This document shows, piece by piece, positions 24,579-35,558 of a stretch of 64,000 nt of DNA. This stretch comes from Gnetum montanum. Taxonomy: Eukaryota; Streptophyta; Gnetopsida; Gnetales; Gnetaceae. The stretch is from assembly GCA_015680685.1 (NCBI GenBank), contig MNCI01014694.1, forward strand, positions 258,077 to 322,076. The letters run 5' to 3'. The translations under genes were made by a program, and so were the position numbers. Every line of letters starts with the position of its first letter. The first letter of the stretch is position 1. The notes under the pieces were generated by a model. It was not told the DNA's origin. It worked only from the letters and a program-made list of their open reading frames with translations, and made no database searches.

Positions 24579-25066
24579 ATGCTCACTCATGCTGTATTTG
24601 CTTGGATTCAAGCTGGCAACCTTCCTAGGAAACTAGCGGATCCTAGAAGTCCTCTTATTTATTTGCAGATTGCTATGAACAAATCATGTAAGGCACTCCT
24701 TGATTCAAGTTCTGGTATCAACTTAATTTCTCATGAAATGTATACCACATGGAACCTACCCCCTCTTAAGAAGAGAAATATCATATTAGAATTGGTATAC
24801 TAGTCTATCATTGTTCCATTAGGATTGGTGGAAGACATTGTGACCACTATCTGTGGGTGATATTATCATACCGATTTCCTAGTAATCAAGGTGGAGAATT
24901 GCAAAGGAGACTTTCCAATCATTATGGGAAGGACATGGCTAAGCACCGTTGATGCAAAAATGAACATTAGAGATCTTTCCCTAGAAATATCTAAAGAAAA
25001 TGCATTTAAGAAGATTGAGAAGAAGCGAGTTTCATGCATCGTGTATAGTAATACATGGTGCAATTG
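24579..25066 (+). pseudogene. Retropepsin-like protease region (element D)
   Basis: It aligns along its whole length with the protease of element E. The active-site triad DLG has become DSS (ALLDSSSGINLISHEMY near 24690-24740), so this copy would be inactive. The second motif, FPIIMGRTWLSTVDA (near 24910-24955), is kept. A TAG at 24801-24803 splits it. Confidence 0.8.
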
Positions 25067-25379
25067 TGTGTAGAAACTCTAGTCTATCAAATGAGCATCC
25101 ATTTTTGCATGCAAGCAGTGTGTACCAAAATTAAAAATTCAAAGGTGTTTGTATGCAATAACCACAAAACAAGAGGACACACAGTGGCTTACTGCTAATC
25201 TTGAAAGCAACACACTTTGCATGGAACCAACTGAGAGCCTAACATGCACATATGTTGCAGGCATGGATGAACTAGAGCAAGTTCATCACCAACTCTTTGA
25301 TAATACAAATGATGATACCTACTAGGAAGAGTTGAAAATTCCTAAAAATTTCAAGCATGAGCCCCTTGAACTAAAAATG

Positions 25380-26330
25380 TTACTAGCCAGCATGGAATAT
25401 GTGTTTTTAAAAAATGGGAAATCAATCATAATCAATGCAAATCTTTCTTAAGAAAAAAAATAGATGTTGTTAAAAGTGGTTGAAAAATGGTCAGCAACCT
25501 TTGCTTGGTCATATCCTAAACTTACAGAGATTGATCCTAGGATATGCCAACATCGCATCTACACTAACTCAGCTTTGAAGTCAAAGAGGTAGCCACAGAG
25601 GCAATTCAACCCCAAATTGAAGCTGATCATCAAGAAGGAAATCAAAAAACTTATCAAGGTGGGGTTCATCTATCCTATTATGGATAATGAGTGGGTGAGT
25701 CAGAAAGGAAGAAAGTGGTAGGTCTACATTGATTCTTGATTTCTGAATATGGCAACATTCAAGGACCATTTTCCATTGACATTAGTTTATTAGGTGTTAG
25801 ACACAATATCTAGGCATTGCTACTACGATTTTTTGGATGGTTATAGTGGCTATAACCAAATTCAAATCACACCAAAGGACCAAACCAAAATAACATTCAT
25901 GAGTCCTTGGGGGACTTTTGCATATCATAAGATGCCTTTTGGTCTATGCAATGCCCTTGCTACTTTTCAATACCTAGTTCTAAGCATTTTTCAATAGTAT
26001 ATCGATAGCAATATGGAAGTCTTCATGGATTGCCTCTCCACCTATGGAGCTACATTTGAGCAAGCCCTGGACCATCTAGAGTAAGTACTAAAAAGATGTG
26101 TCGAAACCAACTTGTAGCTCAATTGGTAAAAGAGTCATCTGATGGTCTAGGAGGGAATTCTATTGGGGCACCAAATCTCACAAGTAGGAATTGAGGTAGA
26201 CCCTAAAAAAATAAGGGTTATCTAAGGAATTAATCTTTAACTAGACACTATCGAAGATGTTTGGTCATTCCTTGGACATATGGGCTACTACTGGTGATTC
26301 ATAGAGAATTTCTCTAAGATTGCAAAACTA
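25380..26330 (+). pseudogene. Reverse transcriptase region (element D)
   Basis: Decayed RT of the Athila/Tat clade. Visible motifs in order: QRQFNPKLKLIIKKEIKKL (about 25600-25660), YYDFLDGYSGYNQI (25818-25860), SPWGTFAYHKMPFGLCNA (about 25900-25955), MEVFMDCL (26012-26035) and ILLGHQISQVGIEVD (about 26160-26205). The catalytic pair DD of FMDD is D-C here, so the enzyme is dead. Stops interrupt at least six places, many as TAG for Gln. It would copy element RNA into cDNA inside the Gag particle. Confidence 0.85.
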
Positions 26331-27122
26331 TTAGTTAAGCTAACAAAGAAAGATGCTCCAATTGTCTAGACCAATGAATACGAAAAAGCATTCCAATAGC
26401 TAAAGGAGAAACTTGTAGAAACTCTAATTCTACAAGCACCTAACTAGTCTAGACTATTTCATGTTATGATAAATGCATCAAATTATGCCTTGGGAGCTAT
26501 GCTTATGCAAATGGATGATAAGAAATGTGCATATTACATCCACTATGCTAGCTGAAGCATTGTGGATGCACAACTAAACTACACCACCACAGAAAATGAA
26601 TTGATGATAGTGGTGTTCACTCTAGAGAAGTTCAGCCACCATGTGCTTGAATACAAAGTGTTTGTGCACATAGATCATAGTGCCATCAGCTTCCTAATGA
26701 AAAAGCCAATAGTGAACCCCTGTGTCATATGGTGGCTGGTGATCTTATAAGAATTCAATCTTATAAGCACCTAACTAGTCTAATTCTACAAGCACCTAAC
26801 TAGTCTAGACTATTTCATGTTATGATAAATGCATCAAATTATGCCTTTGGAGCTATTCTTATGTAAATGGATGATAATAAATGTGCATATTACATCCACT
26901 ATGCTAGCTAAAGCATTGTGGATGCACAACTGAACTACATGACCACAGAAAAAGAATTGATGATAGTGGTGTTCACTCTAATGAAGTTCAAGCACCATGT
27001 GCTTGAATAAAAAGTGTTTGTGCACATAGACCACAGTTCCATCAGCTTCCTAATGAACAAGCCAATAGTGATCCCTTGTGTCATATGGTGGCTAGTGATC
27101 TTATAAGAATTCAATCTTATAA
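26331..27122 (+). pseudogene. RNase H region with internal tandem duplication (element D)
   Basis: The first copy reads LFHVMINASNYALGAMLMQ, then DAQLNYTTTENELMIVV, LEKFSHHVLEYKVFVHIDH and AISFLMKKP, the usual order of the Ty3/gypsy RNase H and its connection. The segment 26424-26766 is repeated at 26780-27122 (offset 356 bp, 13 bp between), with scattered point differences such as MTTEKE for TTTENE. The copies therefore diverged after duplication. The enzyme would degrade the RNA strand of the hybrid. Confidence 0.8.
26424..27122 (+). repeat. 356-bp direct tandem duplication within RNase H
   Basis: Copy 1 is 26424-26766 and copy 2 is 26780-27122, both beginning CTAATTCTACAAGCACC and ending GAATTCAATCTTATAA. 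The 13 bases between them are a partial copy of the start. Confidence 0.9.
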
Positions 27123-27289
27123 TGGAAGATCAAAAGGGAACTAAGAATATGATTGTTGACCAATTGTCTCGGTTACAATGGGACAACAAAAAGAAAGAAA
27201 TCCCACTATATGATCTATTTCCTAATAAACTCCTCTTTGTTATGGCTATAACTGAACAATTGCCCAATGAGCTTTAATGGTATGATGGC

Positions 27290-28555
27290 ATTCTCACCTA
27301 TCTTATTACCTAAGAGATGCCACAAGGGTTGGACCACCAGAAGAAAAAATAGTTTCTTTACCATGTAAAACACTTCATGGAGATCAATAGACACCTCTAC
27401 AAGGTGTGTGCTGGTGGCCTAGTTCAATGGTGTGTCCCTAATGATGATCAATTTCATATTCTCCAAGATGCTCATGAGGGTCCTTGTGGAGGCCACTATG
27501 TTAAGAGACACATGGCCATTAAAATCCTAATCATAGGGTATTATTGGCTAATAAACTCTAAGGATGCTTACTAATATGTCCACTCTTGTGAACACTACCA
27601 ACGAGATGGTGGAATAATTGCTCAAATAGAGGAAGTTCAATAGTGGATCCAACCAACATCTAGGACATTGATTTCATGGGTCCCATCACATCCATGTCAA
27701 ATGGAACAACGTACATCATAGTTGTTATTAACTATTGTCCAAAATGGGTAGAAGTAGCAGCCATCACCAACTGTACATCTTCTACTACTTCTTGGTTTGT
27801 ACAAAAAAATTTTGTAAATAGGTTTTTGTGCCACATGCATTAATTTCTAATAATGGAACTCACTTTATAAGACTACCTTTCAGAAGCTTATGCAACGCTT
27901 GGAGGTTGAACATAAAATAATAACACCTTACCACCCCCAAGCCAATAACCAAGCTAAGGTTACCAATAGGAAAATTACAAAGATTCTAACAAGAACTATT
28001 AGCAACCATAGGAGAGACTAGAGCACAAAACTCAACGATGCCCTCTAGACCTACCGCTCAACATGGAAACTACCTATAGGCTACTCTTTCTATGAGCTAG
28101 TGTACAAAAAATTACCAATACTTTCCATTCAATCTGAGCTCCTTACACTTTCAATAGCATGTGACCTCAACCTTGACCTAAGTTTAGCACAAAAAGATAG
28201 ATTAATGAATCTCAACTTGCTAGATGAAAATCAACTGGTGGTCCTATCATCTAATGAGTTGCACAAGGCATTCAACAAGAAGCACCATGACCTTAGAATT
28301 AGGAAAGTTAAATTTCAACCAGGACATAAGGTTCTCTACTAGAACCCCACACACATACCTCAACAAACTAAGTTCCAGATGTTGTGAGAAGGGCCTTACA
28401 TCATTTACGAAACTTTTCCTTCTAGGGCCATGATGATCTATAAACATGAGAGCCTAGACAAGAAACAACTGGTCAACACATAACAAGTCAAACCTTTCCA
28501 TGAACCTAAGCAAGCCAATACAACCAACACCTCCTTGAATGGATAACCATGCTCA
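27290..28555 (+). pseudogene. Integrase region (element D)
   Basis: Zinc-binding part HEGPCGGHY ... KILIIGYYW ... HSCEHYQRDG (27470-27610, the last Cys changed to Tyr), then the core: IDFMGPITSMSNGTTYIIVV (27667-27726, first Asp kept), LISNNGTHF (27840-27868, second Asp changed to Asn) and YHPQANNQAKVTNRK (27930-27975, catalytic Glu changed to Lys). The C-terminal part, PIGYSFYELVYKKLP and HDLRIRKVKFQPGHKVLY, is open at 28100-28342. A frameshift lies near 27870. The protein would insert cDNA into the chromosome. All three lesions are transitions. Confidence 0.85.
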
Positions 28556-28580
28556 ATCTTTCAGATCTCCTCCTCTCAAC

Positions 28581-28606
28581 TTAGTTGTGGGGGAGATGGC
28601 CATCCA
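28581..28606 (+). other. Internal PPT-like sequence after pol (element D)
   Basis: TTAGTTGTGGGGGAGATGGC lies just after the pol end, as at 15439 in E, followed by CATCCATGCTAACCATAT in both D and E. Confidence 0.55.
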
Positions 28607-29273
28607 TGCTAACCATATAAGAAACTCCTCAGTTTTTCATCCTTTTATTTGAAATGTTTTTGTTTTACACTTTGTTGCTTCTATAAATTTTTATTTTACA
28701 CATTCTTTATCTTACACCTTTTTGTTTTTACATTATTAATTTTTCAAAAAAACAATTTTACAACATCATTAGTATGTTTTATGTTTCTTACATATTTTAC
28801 AATTTCTTGTATATTTTCCCTTATTTGGATGTGATTTTCTTATTATGTTTTAATAATGCTACACCTTCTTGCCAACTGGGTATAGTGTGATTTAATTAAT
28901 GTGGGCATGTGTTATCCAGTTATTTGATTATTGGTGTCTAGATATTAGCTTTTAATTTTATTATGGATAATTCAGACATAGTTTCTTTTTCATGCAATAG
29001 GAAATGAGTTCACAACATCCACCCATCCACAAACCCTTTGGTTTTCCTTATTCTAGAAATGTTTAGTGCCTTTTTCATTAATAAAACTTTAATGAACTTA
29101 CAACTTTAGTAGTTTCCAGAATTGGAAAGGATTCAAAGGTTTGAATATGATGTAACTTCAAAGGTATTTGGTAATCTTTGTGCCTTTCTGCTTACTTGGA
29201 TGCATGTGTGTTTTCATGGACTTCTTACTATTCAGTGTTGATCAATAACAGGAAGTTGAATAAGTCTTTACAT

Positions 29274-29356
29274 GGTGTGGTTCCCATTTCAAAAACAAAA
29301 TAAAAATAAAAATGAAGACAAAACAACAAAAAATAATGGAAATTCAAATCACATCC
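29274..29356 (+). other. Post-pol hairpin (element D)
   Basis: GGTGTGGTTCCCATT pairs with AATGGAAATTCAAATCACATCC with one mismatch in the upper stem. The loop is about 45 bases, nearly all A and C. Confidence 0.65.
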
Positions 29357-29858
29357 CTTAGACAAAATAGACAAGCTACAAGCACTAGTTATGAGACTAG
29401 AAAGACATGTTACCCATGCCTGAAGGTTCCCTCTAACTAGGGCCCTTCCTCACTTTCTACTTTTCTTTTCTTCTTTAATAAAGAATGGTGGTTGTTCTAT
29501 GGGAACACTCTTGTGTCTCAAGGGGATGGACTGGACTTAGAATGATGATGCAATGTCATTGAATGTGGTTGGTTTTGGTTTGGACTAAGGATGGATTTTA
29601 TCAAGTCATTTAACCACAAAAATTCACAAGGGACTTCATGCGATCTTAATTAGGAACTTCATTTCACCCTCTCTCATCCATTTATGCTTTTCATGTCTCA
29701 CCTCACTACTAGTTTCATGTTCTTGTTTGATGTCTTGGTTTTATGTGTCAAAATTATTAGGTAGTTTCTACCAAGTTTTTGTACTTAACTCTCTGTAACC
29801 ATCAATCATCAATAAGGCCCACAGACTCCTTGGTTTGAAGTCATGCAAAGGCAATAAA

Positions 29859-29895
29859 AGGCATGTGCCTACTTTGGGGAGGACCCACTTGCATA
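29859..29895 (+). other. Conserved block with palindrome AGGCATGTGCCT (element D)
   Basis: A 5+2+5 palindrome is followed directly by ACTTTGGGGAGGACCCACTT. The palindrome has different but still self-complementary sequence in G and C. Confidence 0.6.
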
Positions 29896-30175
29896 TCTTT
29901 TGGTTGGATTAGTTAAGTTCTTTATCCTTAGGCATTCTTACAATCAAATCCTTTTGCGTACCCCATCAATGACATCCAATCATGAACATTTTCACAACAT
30001 TTTTTAATGTGATTTTCTTTTTATTGTTGTGAATTTTTTAAACCCTCTTCAAGCATTTCATGGCATTTTGAATGTTTTAGGCTTTAATGGGCCACTTACC
30101 GATTTCACCCTATTCTTCAATTTTCCCACTAACACTATTAGAGAAATCAATCTGTCATAATCACAACCTAGCCAA

Positions 30176-30253
30176 GTGTAATCACCCATGAGACAAGGTA
30201 CTTAAAAGCTATATGTGTAATCACCCATGAGACAAGGTACTTAAAAGCTATAT
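30176..30253 (+). repeat. Perfect 39-bp tandem duplication
   Basis: Two identical adjacent copies (30176-30214, 30215-30253) beginning GTGTAATCACCCATGAGAC. Perfect identity in an otherwise decayed element means it is recent, or possibly an assembly or replication slip. Confidence 0.9.
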
Positions 30254-30602
30254 GTTACACATTGTAGACTAATACATGATGTTGTTGTGATTGCAGTGGG
30301 AAGCATGGACTAGAAGTGAGACTGTCTTCACCAAGAAGGAAGTAGTAGCACCATGCAACAAGGATCATTCATGCTCATTGGATATTCTCCCTTGCTCTTT
30401 AGTTGCCAAGAGGAGTTGGCTATCAATTTTTTCTAAGGTGTTTATTTCCATTGTTATGAACACCCAAGTTTGTACACTTGGGCACTTAGAGTCTGTCTAT
30501 TCTATCTAAGTTAGTTTACATATTAGTCAATAATCCCATACTTGCCCAATATTTTGTAAGGAACTTGTTCCTCCTATTCTTCACTAAAGGACAAGTTTTC
30601 AT

Positions 30603-30617
30603 TCAATTATGGAGGTA
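30603..30617 (+). other. Polypurine tract of element D
   Basis: CAATTATGGAGGTA directly precedes the 3' LTR. Confidence 0.6.
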
Positions 30618-31455
30618 TGATGAATCGTGTATTGATCTACTCCAATATCAGAGCCTCCATATTGGATACATGATATCGAGCCGCAAGATGCAATGTCAAA
30701 TATCCGATATTGTGAGGTATATGCCGACCTATAAATATAGTGCTTGGGCTCACAATTTTTATATATAGTTTTTGTCATAGATTAATGAAGTTATTATAGT
30801 TTAGCCATTCTAGAGTTAGAATATTTCTGAGTGCCTGTAGCAGGAGTCTGAGTGTGTACAGATCTTTCTTCAAGCACTGATGTACCTGAGCACAATAGTG
30901 TGATGGAAATAAAGATGAACTCTTTTGATCATCCTTACAATGCTAAGAATAGATTAATGTTTTCTTGATGCATTTAATATTCATGCACTTTAATTTAATG
31001 CACTTTAGTTAAGAAATTAATTTTTATTTATTAATAAACACAAGCATGATGACTTTAAGCATACATGTAGTGCTTGGTAACCCAAAAATGCTTAACATTT
31101 GGTAACTTAGTAGTACTATATGCATTTAGGATGTGTCTAGAGAGTGGGAATAGGTACTTGTGTTAGGCTAGCTAGGTAGTAGACTAATTAGATATTAAAT
31201 TCCTCTAGCTTTCATTCTTGTTCTAGATGTTTAAAATTATAAAATATAAAGTGATAAAAATCATATACCTCAGTTGCACTTAATCATATACTTGTACCTC
31301 ACGAGTGGAATTGGGAAGACAACGATTGTCCTGATTAGATTTCATGTCTTAGAACTAGTGTACATAAGAACTTAAGGTCTACAAAATTCAACCAGATTGT
31401 GTATGAACACTTGTGATTCAAATGGTTGGGCGTAGGGGTACTTCGCCACTCATTA
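30618..31455 (+). repeat. 3' LTR of element D
   Basis: 838 bp, from TGATGAATCGTG to GCCACTCATTA. TATA box CCTATAAATATAG at 30728-30740. It has the same U3 repeat type as the 5' LTR. Confidence 0.9.
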
Positions 31456-31460
31456 ATGCT
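31456..31460. repeat. Right target-site duplication of element D (ATGCT)
   Basis: Matches 21112-21116. Confidence 0.85.
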
Positions 31461-31860
31461 AATATTAATAAATTGATCTAAAGCTCCTCTAGACCTTAGC
31501 TTGTCCTTTTTATAAATTATATAAGATACTACTATATTGATGGTGTCTTGATTATATTAACATTAGGTTTGAATACGATTTTATGATATCCTATTTACTC
31601 ATAAAATCAATGTTATTGATTTGTATGTTTAAATGCTTAGAGCTTGAAATTTTCCATGTATTCATGGCTATCATATAATCAAAAAAAATTAGAAATTCCC
31701 TCTTCAAAGGTTTAATTAATAAGTTCACCTTTGTACTCAACCCATTGTCTCAACTAATAAATAGTCTAAACTGAAAGTATTAACATCCTAATACTTTAGA
31801 TGAACTTATTTTCCTTAGGCATCATTTTTGTAATACAAAAAGCTCTTAATTTTGTTAGAA
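31461..31860. other. Unassigned AT-rich flank right of element D
   Basis: I see no gene or repeat here. It should join 18606-21111 as the pre-insertion sequence. Confidence 0.4.
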
Positions 31861-32207
31861 TTTCAATCCTAAAAATTTGTTAATCCTAAAAAATTTTTCA
31901 ATTGTAAAATTTTTTTTCTATCCTAAAAATTTTTCAATTGTAAAATTTTTTTTCTATCCTAAAAATTTTTCAATCCTAAAAACTTCTTCAAAAAAAAATT
32001 TCAATCTATTTTTCAATCCTAAAAACTTTTTCAATTTTAAAAATTTTTTTAATCCTAAAAATAATTTTTTTCAATCCTAAAAATTTTTCAATCCCAAAAA
32101 AGCTTTTCAATCCTAAAAAGTTTTCAAAGCTAAAAAAATTTTCAATCCTAAAAAAAATTTTCAATCTTAAAAATTTTTCAACCCTAAAAATTTTTCAATC
32201 CTAAAAA
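31861..32207. repeat. Array of a ~17-bp AT-rich repeat
   Basis: About 18 degenerate copies of CAATCCTAAAAATTTTT, with variable A and T runs. Short stretches of the same repeat recur at 33135-33165 and 33990-34045, at the ends of the two larger repeat units. Confidence 0.75.
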
Positions 32208-32219
32208 CCCTAAACCCTA
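32208..32219. repeat. Two telomere-type units (CCCTAAACCCTA)
   Basis: The 17-bp array ends in AAAAACCCTAAACCCTATAC. This is two units of the plant telomere repeat, and also the telo-box core of some plant promoters. Confidence 0.5.
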
Positions 32220-33165
32220 TACACATTCAACTCTACCAAAAGATCCAATTTGTTGAATGTTCCATGGTTGCATTTTGGAATTTTGTTTTGTAATAGATGT
32301 TAGTACAATGTTCCATCCCCATCTCAGCTAAAACAAGTGGGGCCCACTTTAATTATTGTAAGTAGTGAACGGTTATATTTTAATTATAGTAAGTAGTGGG
32401 CGGTTACATTGTAATTATAACAAGTAGTGGGAAGTTACACTTTAATTATAACAAGTAGTGGGCAATTACACTTTAATTATAGCAAGAAGTGGGCAGTTAC
32501 ATTTTAATTATATCAAGTAGTGGGTAGTTACACTTTAATTATAGTAAGTAGTGGATGGTTACATTTTAACTATAGCAAGTAGTGGGTAGTTACACTTTAA
32601 TTATAGTAAGTAGTGGGAAGTTATATTTTAATTATAGTAAGTAGTGGGCAATTACATTTTAATTATAATAAGTACTAGATGGTTACATTTTAATTATAGC
32701 AAATAGTGGATGGCTACACTTTAATTATAGCACATAGTGGGTGGTTACATTTTAATTATAGAAAGTAGTGGGTGGTTACACTTTAATTATAACAAGTAAT
32801 GGGTAGTTACATTTTAATTATAGCAAGTAGTGGGTTGTTACACTTTAAATATAGCAATTAGTGGGTGATTACATTTTAAGTGTGTAAGTTGGGACCCTAT
32901 ATATTCTTGTACTGGCTTGTTCATTCTCTTGCACTTGTAGCTTTGGCTGCTTGGTCGCATTGCCTAAACACCCTAATGAGTGGTGAAAGTTCCTAAAAAT
33001 GTTTTATGTAATAACATGCATTATGCAATGCTTTGAGCTTTCTATTACTTACTATTCTATGATTTTTCTATTTTATAGTTCTTACAAGTTTTCCTGTTCT
33101 ATCATTTCATATTTTTTTCTTTACCACACGAGATCACCCCAAAAATTTTTCAATCCTAAAAAGTT
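32214..33165 (+). repeat. Repeat unit 1 with expanded minisatellite and TATA box
   Basis: It matches unit 2 (33562-34010) on both sides of the minisatellite, for example TCTACCAAAAGATC, GAATGTTCCATGG, GTTAGTACAATG and AAGTTGGGACCCTATA. A TATA-like TATATATTC (near 32899) and the pair arrangement suggest LTRs or another promoter-bearing repeat. No PBS, TSD or coding domain was found. Spacer 33166-33561 holds nothing I recognise. Confidence 0.6.
32348..32880 (+). repeat. 31-bp minisatellite, 17 copies
   Basis: The consensus is TTTAATTATAGCAAGTAGTGGGNNGTTACA with a 31-bp spacing between successive AGTAGTGGG words. From unit 4 on the word after GTTACA alternates between CTTT and TTTT, giving a 62-bp higher-order period. 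Confidence 0.85.
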
Positions 33166-33561
33166 TTCTCTATCTTGTTGCCTAGGAAAATATAAACCTT
33201 GTTTAATAGCTCTTTTTTGCTATCCTTCAAATTCTAACCAATTTTAGATATCATTTCTTATTTTTGGTTAGGCATTAATCCATTGCAGGTTCTTCACGGT
33301 TTCTAATCATGTTGTAGGACTTCATGGACCATGGCATGATTCTACTCTTAGATCCATGTCTTGAGCACCACCCTACCTACATTGATCTTCTTGGTTGTGG
33401 TTTCTTTAATTTCATCACAACCTCTCTCTAGCAACGTTGTAACTCTTCTCTTCATTAATGTTGTAGATTTCTATTCATTATTATTACAACTGGAAACTTG
33501 CAATCATGACATTCTTTGGTGTTGAACCCCTCATGTCCACCATTCAAACATTAGGGCATTC

Positions 33562-34010
33562 CTAAATCCTATACACACTCTACTCTACCAAAAGATCTAA
33601 TTTTTTGAATGTTCCATGGTCGCATTCTAGAATTCTATTTTGTAATAAATGTTAGTACAATGTCCCACCCCCATCTTGGCCAGAATGAGTGGGGCTGACT
33701 TTAATTATAGCAAGTAGTGGGTGGTTACATTTTAATTGTACAAGTTGGGACCCTATACACTCTTGTACTAGCTTGCTCATTCTCTTGCACTTGCAGCTTT
33801 GGCTACTTGGCCACATTATCAAAACACACTGATGGGGGGTGAAAGTCCCCAAAAATGTTTTGTGTAATGTGTTATGCAATGCTTTGAGCTTTCTATTACT
33901 TACTATTCTATAGTTTTTTTGTTTTATAGTTCTTACAATTTTTCCTTTTCTACCATTCCATATTTTTTCCTTGCCACACAAGATCACAACAAAAATTTTT
34001 TAATCCTAAA
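33562..34010 (+). repeat. Repeat unit 2, unexpanded
   Basis: Same flanks as unit 1 but with a single 31-bp minisatellite unit (about 33698-33740). The TATA position reads CCCTATACACTC. Confidence 0.7.
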
Positions 34011-34169
34011 AAAAATTTTCAATCCTAAAAAATTTTTGAATCCTCAAAATGCTTTAGCTTAAATAAGGAATGCTTAAGAAATATTTCATGTTACTTATGT
34101 AAAACTTTCATAATATTCAAGATGTTAAATTTGTTGTAGTATTTATCTCATATGTGTTAAGGATTTTTA

Positions 34170-34293
34170 AGATCTATCTTAAATTATCTTTTTAAAATAG
34201 CTACAAAAGGATTTGGTATTAATTCCTTAAATGGTTAGCTTACTAATTGAGCTTTTCTTTTTGGAAAGTTTGATACTTATTGATTTATATAGC
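34170..34293 (+). repeat. Copy 1 of a local direct repeat
   Basis: TTTTAAAATAGCTACAAAAGG through GGAAAGTTTGATAC matches 35250-35350 (TTTTAAAATAGTTGTAGAAGG through AGAAGTTTGATATG). The solo LTR separates the copies. Confidence 0.6.
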
Positions 34294-34298
34294 CATGA

Positions 34299-35163
34299 TG
34301 ATAAAACCAATTTTTATATTGATGCGATATTGTATCTATGATATTGTAGCCCATCCTATGTCATCATTGGTGCGATATCTTGGGATCTATATAGCCTTAT
34401 AAATACCAACACTTGGAGGTACAAACAAAAACTTTTGATTACAACCCTTAGCGAAATTCTTACCATTCCATTTTGTAGTTTTAACAATAGTGTGAATGCC
34501 CTCAGTGTGGTGTTAAGTAGTTGATTGGACTCTTTATTCAAGTAAGTTATACATGAACATAGTTTATGTGTGGGAATAAAGATCAAATTTGTTTCTCATC
34601 ATTGTAGCATTCCTTGGTTTTCTCTATGCTTTACTTACAATAATTTTCTTTCTTTCCTAGTTAGTCATTTACATTTCAAGCACTTTTCTTTACATGTTAT
34701 TAGTAAGTAGAATGGGTACGATTGGTTTTGAGCATTAAGTATAGTTATGTAGTGACCCAGTAGTGGTATTGCTTGATTTGATCAGTAGTAATCTCACTTG
34801 GTAATCCTAGTGATAACTACATGAGTCCAAGATGTGGTCGGTAAACCAGGAACAGATACCTATTGCTATAGGATAGAATATATTTTCATTCTCATTATTA
34901 CTTAGATTTAGGATTTAATATTCATTTTCATTATGAGTACCACTAGGAGCATTATGATCCCTACAACATTAGCTATTATACAATTCACTAAGAGTTAAAC
35001 CATATGCTAAGATTTCACTAACTCAAAGAGAGAAGACAACGATCATGGACTTAACATCAACTACTAGGATAATTACATTGTTCATACATGAATTATGATC
35101 TGGTCATGTGCAGACATTCGTGACTTGTATGGTAAATTATTGGGATACCTCCACCACTCATCA
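34299..35163 (+). mobile_element. Solo LTR of the same family
   Basis: 865 bp, from TGATAAAACCAA to CACCACTCATCA, with CATGA on both sides (34294-34298 and 35164-35168). TATA-like TATATAGCCTTATAAATACC near 34391-34404. No internal region follows. It formed by recombination between the LTRs of a former full element. Confidence 0.85.
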
Positions 35164-35168
35164 CATGA

Positions 35169-35558
35169 TATTTAAAATTAAATTTAGGATGTATTTTAAT
35201 GCTTTATTGGTAGTAAGGGTATTAAGCTTTATGCTAAGGCTTTTTAAAATCTACATGACTTAAGCCTTTTAAAATAGTTGTAGAAGGATTTGGGTTCAAT
35301 TCCTTAAATGGCTCACTTAATGGTCAAGCTTCTCTTTTTAGAAGTTTGATATGCGTATACGCTAAACTAATATTTTTCAAAATAAGCTCTTTTTTTAAAT
35401 AACTAGAGTCATGTACTTAACTTACTTATTTATTTATATAGCTACTACATTTGAAATTGAATTTATCACTTATTTTATAGCTTTATTAGTGGTAAATATA
35501 TTAAGATTTAATTTTCAAGGGAAATATTAGGTCTTCCTCGGATATGCCCCTAGGCTAG
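35169..35558. other. Unassigned sequence with copy 2 of the local repeat
   Basis: 35250-35350 repeats 34170-34293, and a further weak copy of its left part lies near 35460-35510. Nothing else recognised. Element C begins at 35559 after GCTAG. Confidence 0.5.

Larger units (their letters stand above)
28607..30602 (+). other. Post-pol non-coding region of element D
   Basis: T-rich start, hairpin 29274-29356, conserved block 29859-29895, a perfect 39-bp tandem duplication 30176-30253, and TTGTTGTGATTGCAG at 30282-30296 before the position of the aORF start. The next 320 bp hold only the sequence found near the 3' LTR in the other copies. No TATA segment and no aORF. Confidence 0.65.
21117..31455 (+). 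mobile_element. Element D: complete-length Athila/Tat-type retrotransposon without aORF
   Basis: 10.3 kb, with two LTRs of nearly equal length (837 and 838 bp), a 5-bp duplication ATGCT, PBS, gag, PR, RT, RH, INT, about 2 kb of post-pol non-coding sequence and PPT. All coding parts carry many stops. Compared by eye the LTRs differ at roughly one base in six at the 5' end and less further on, mostly transitions, so the insertion is old. Active-site residues of protease, RT and integrase are altered. There is a 356-bp tandem duplication in the RNase H region and a perfect 39-bp duplication at 30176-30253. No aORF and no internal TATA segment lie between INT and the 3' LTR. Confidence 0.9.

Noticed and set aside
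26112-26145. tRNA-like A-box text (GTAGCTCAATTGGTAAAAGAG), also on minus near 58440
   Set aside because: It is the coding sequence of the RT motif ETNLRLNW-KSHLMV, present in both D and F. No B box or cloverleaf follows.
31877-32080. 67-codon reading with FFYPKNFSIVK repeats
   Set aside because: A by-product of the 17-bp tandem array; no coding signal.
35283-35296. B-box-like GGGTTCAATTCC, possible SINE
   Set aside because: No A box at the right distance upstream, and the other copy of the local repeat (34200) lacks the motif.
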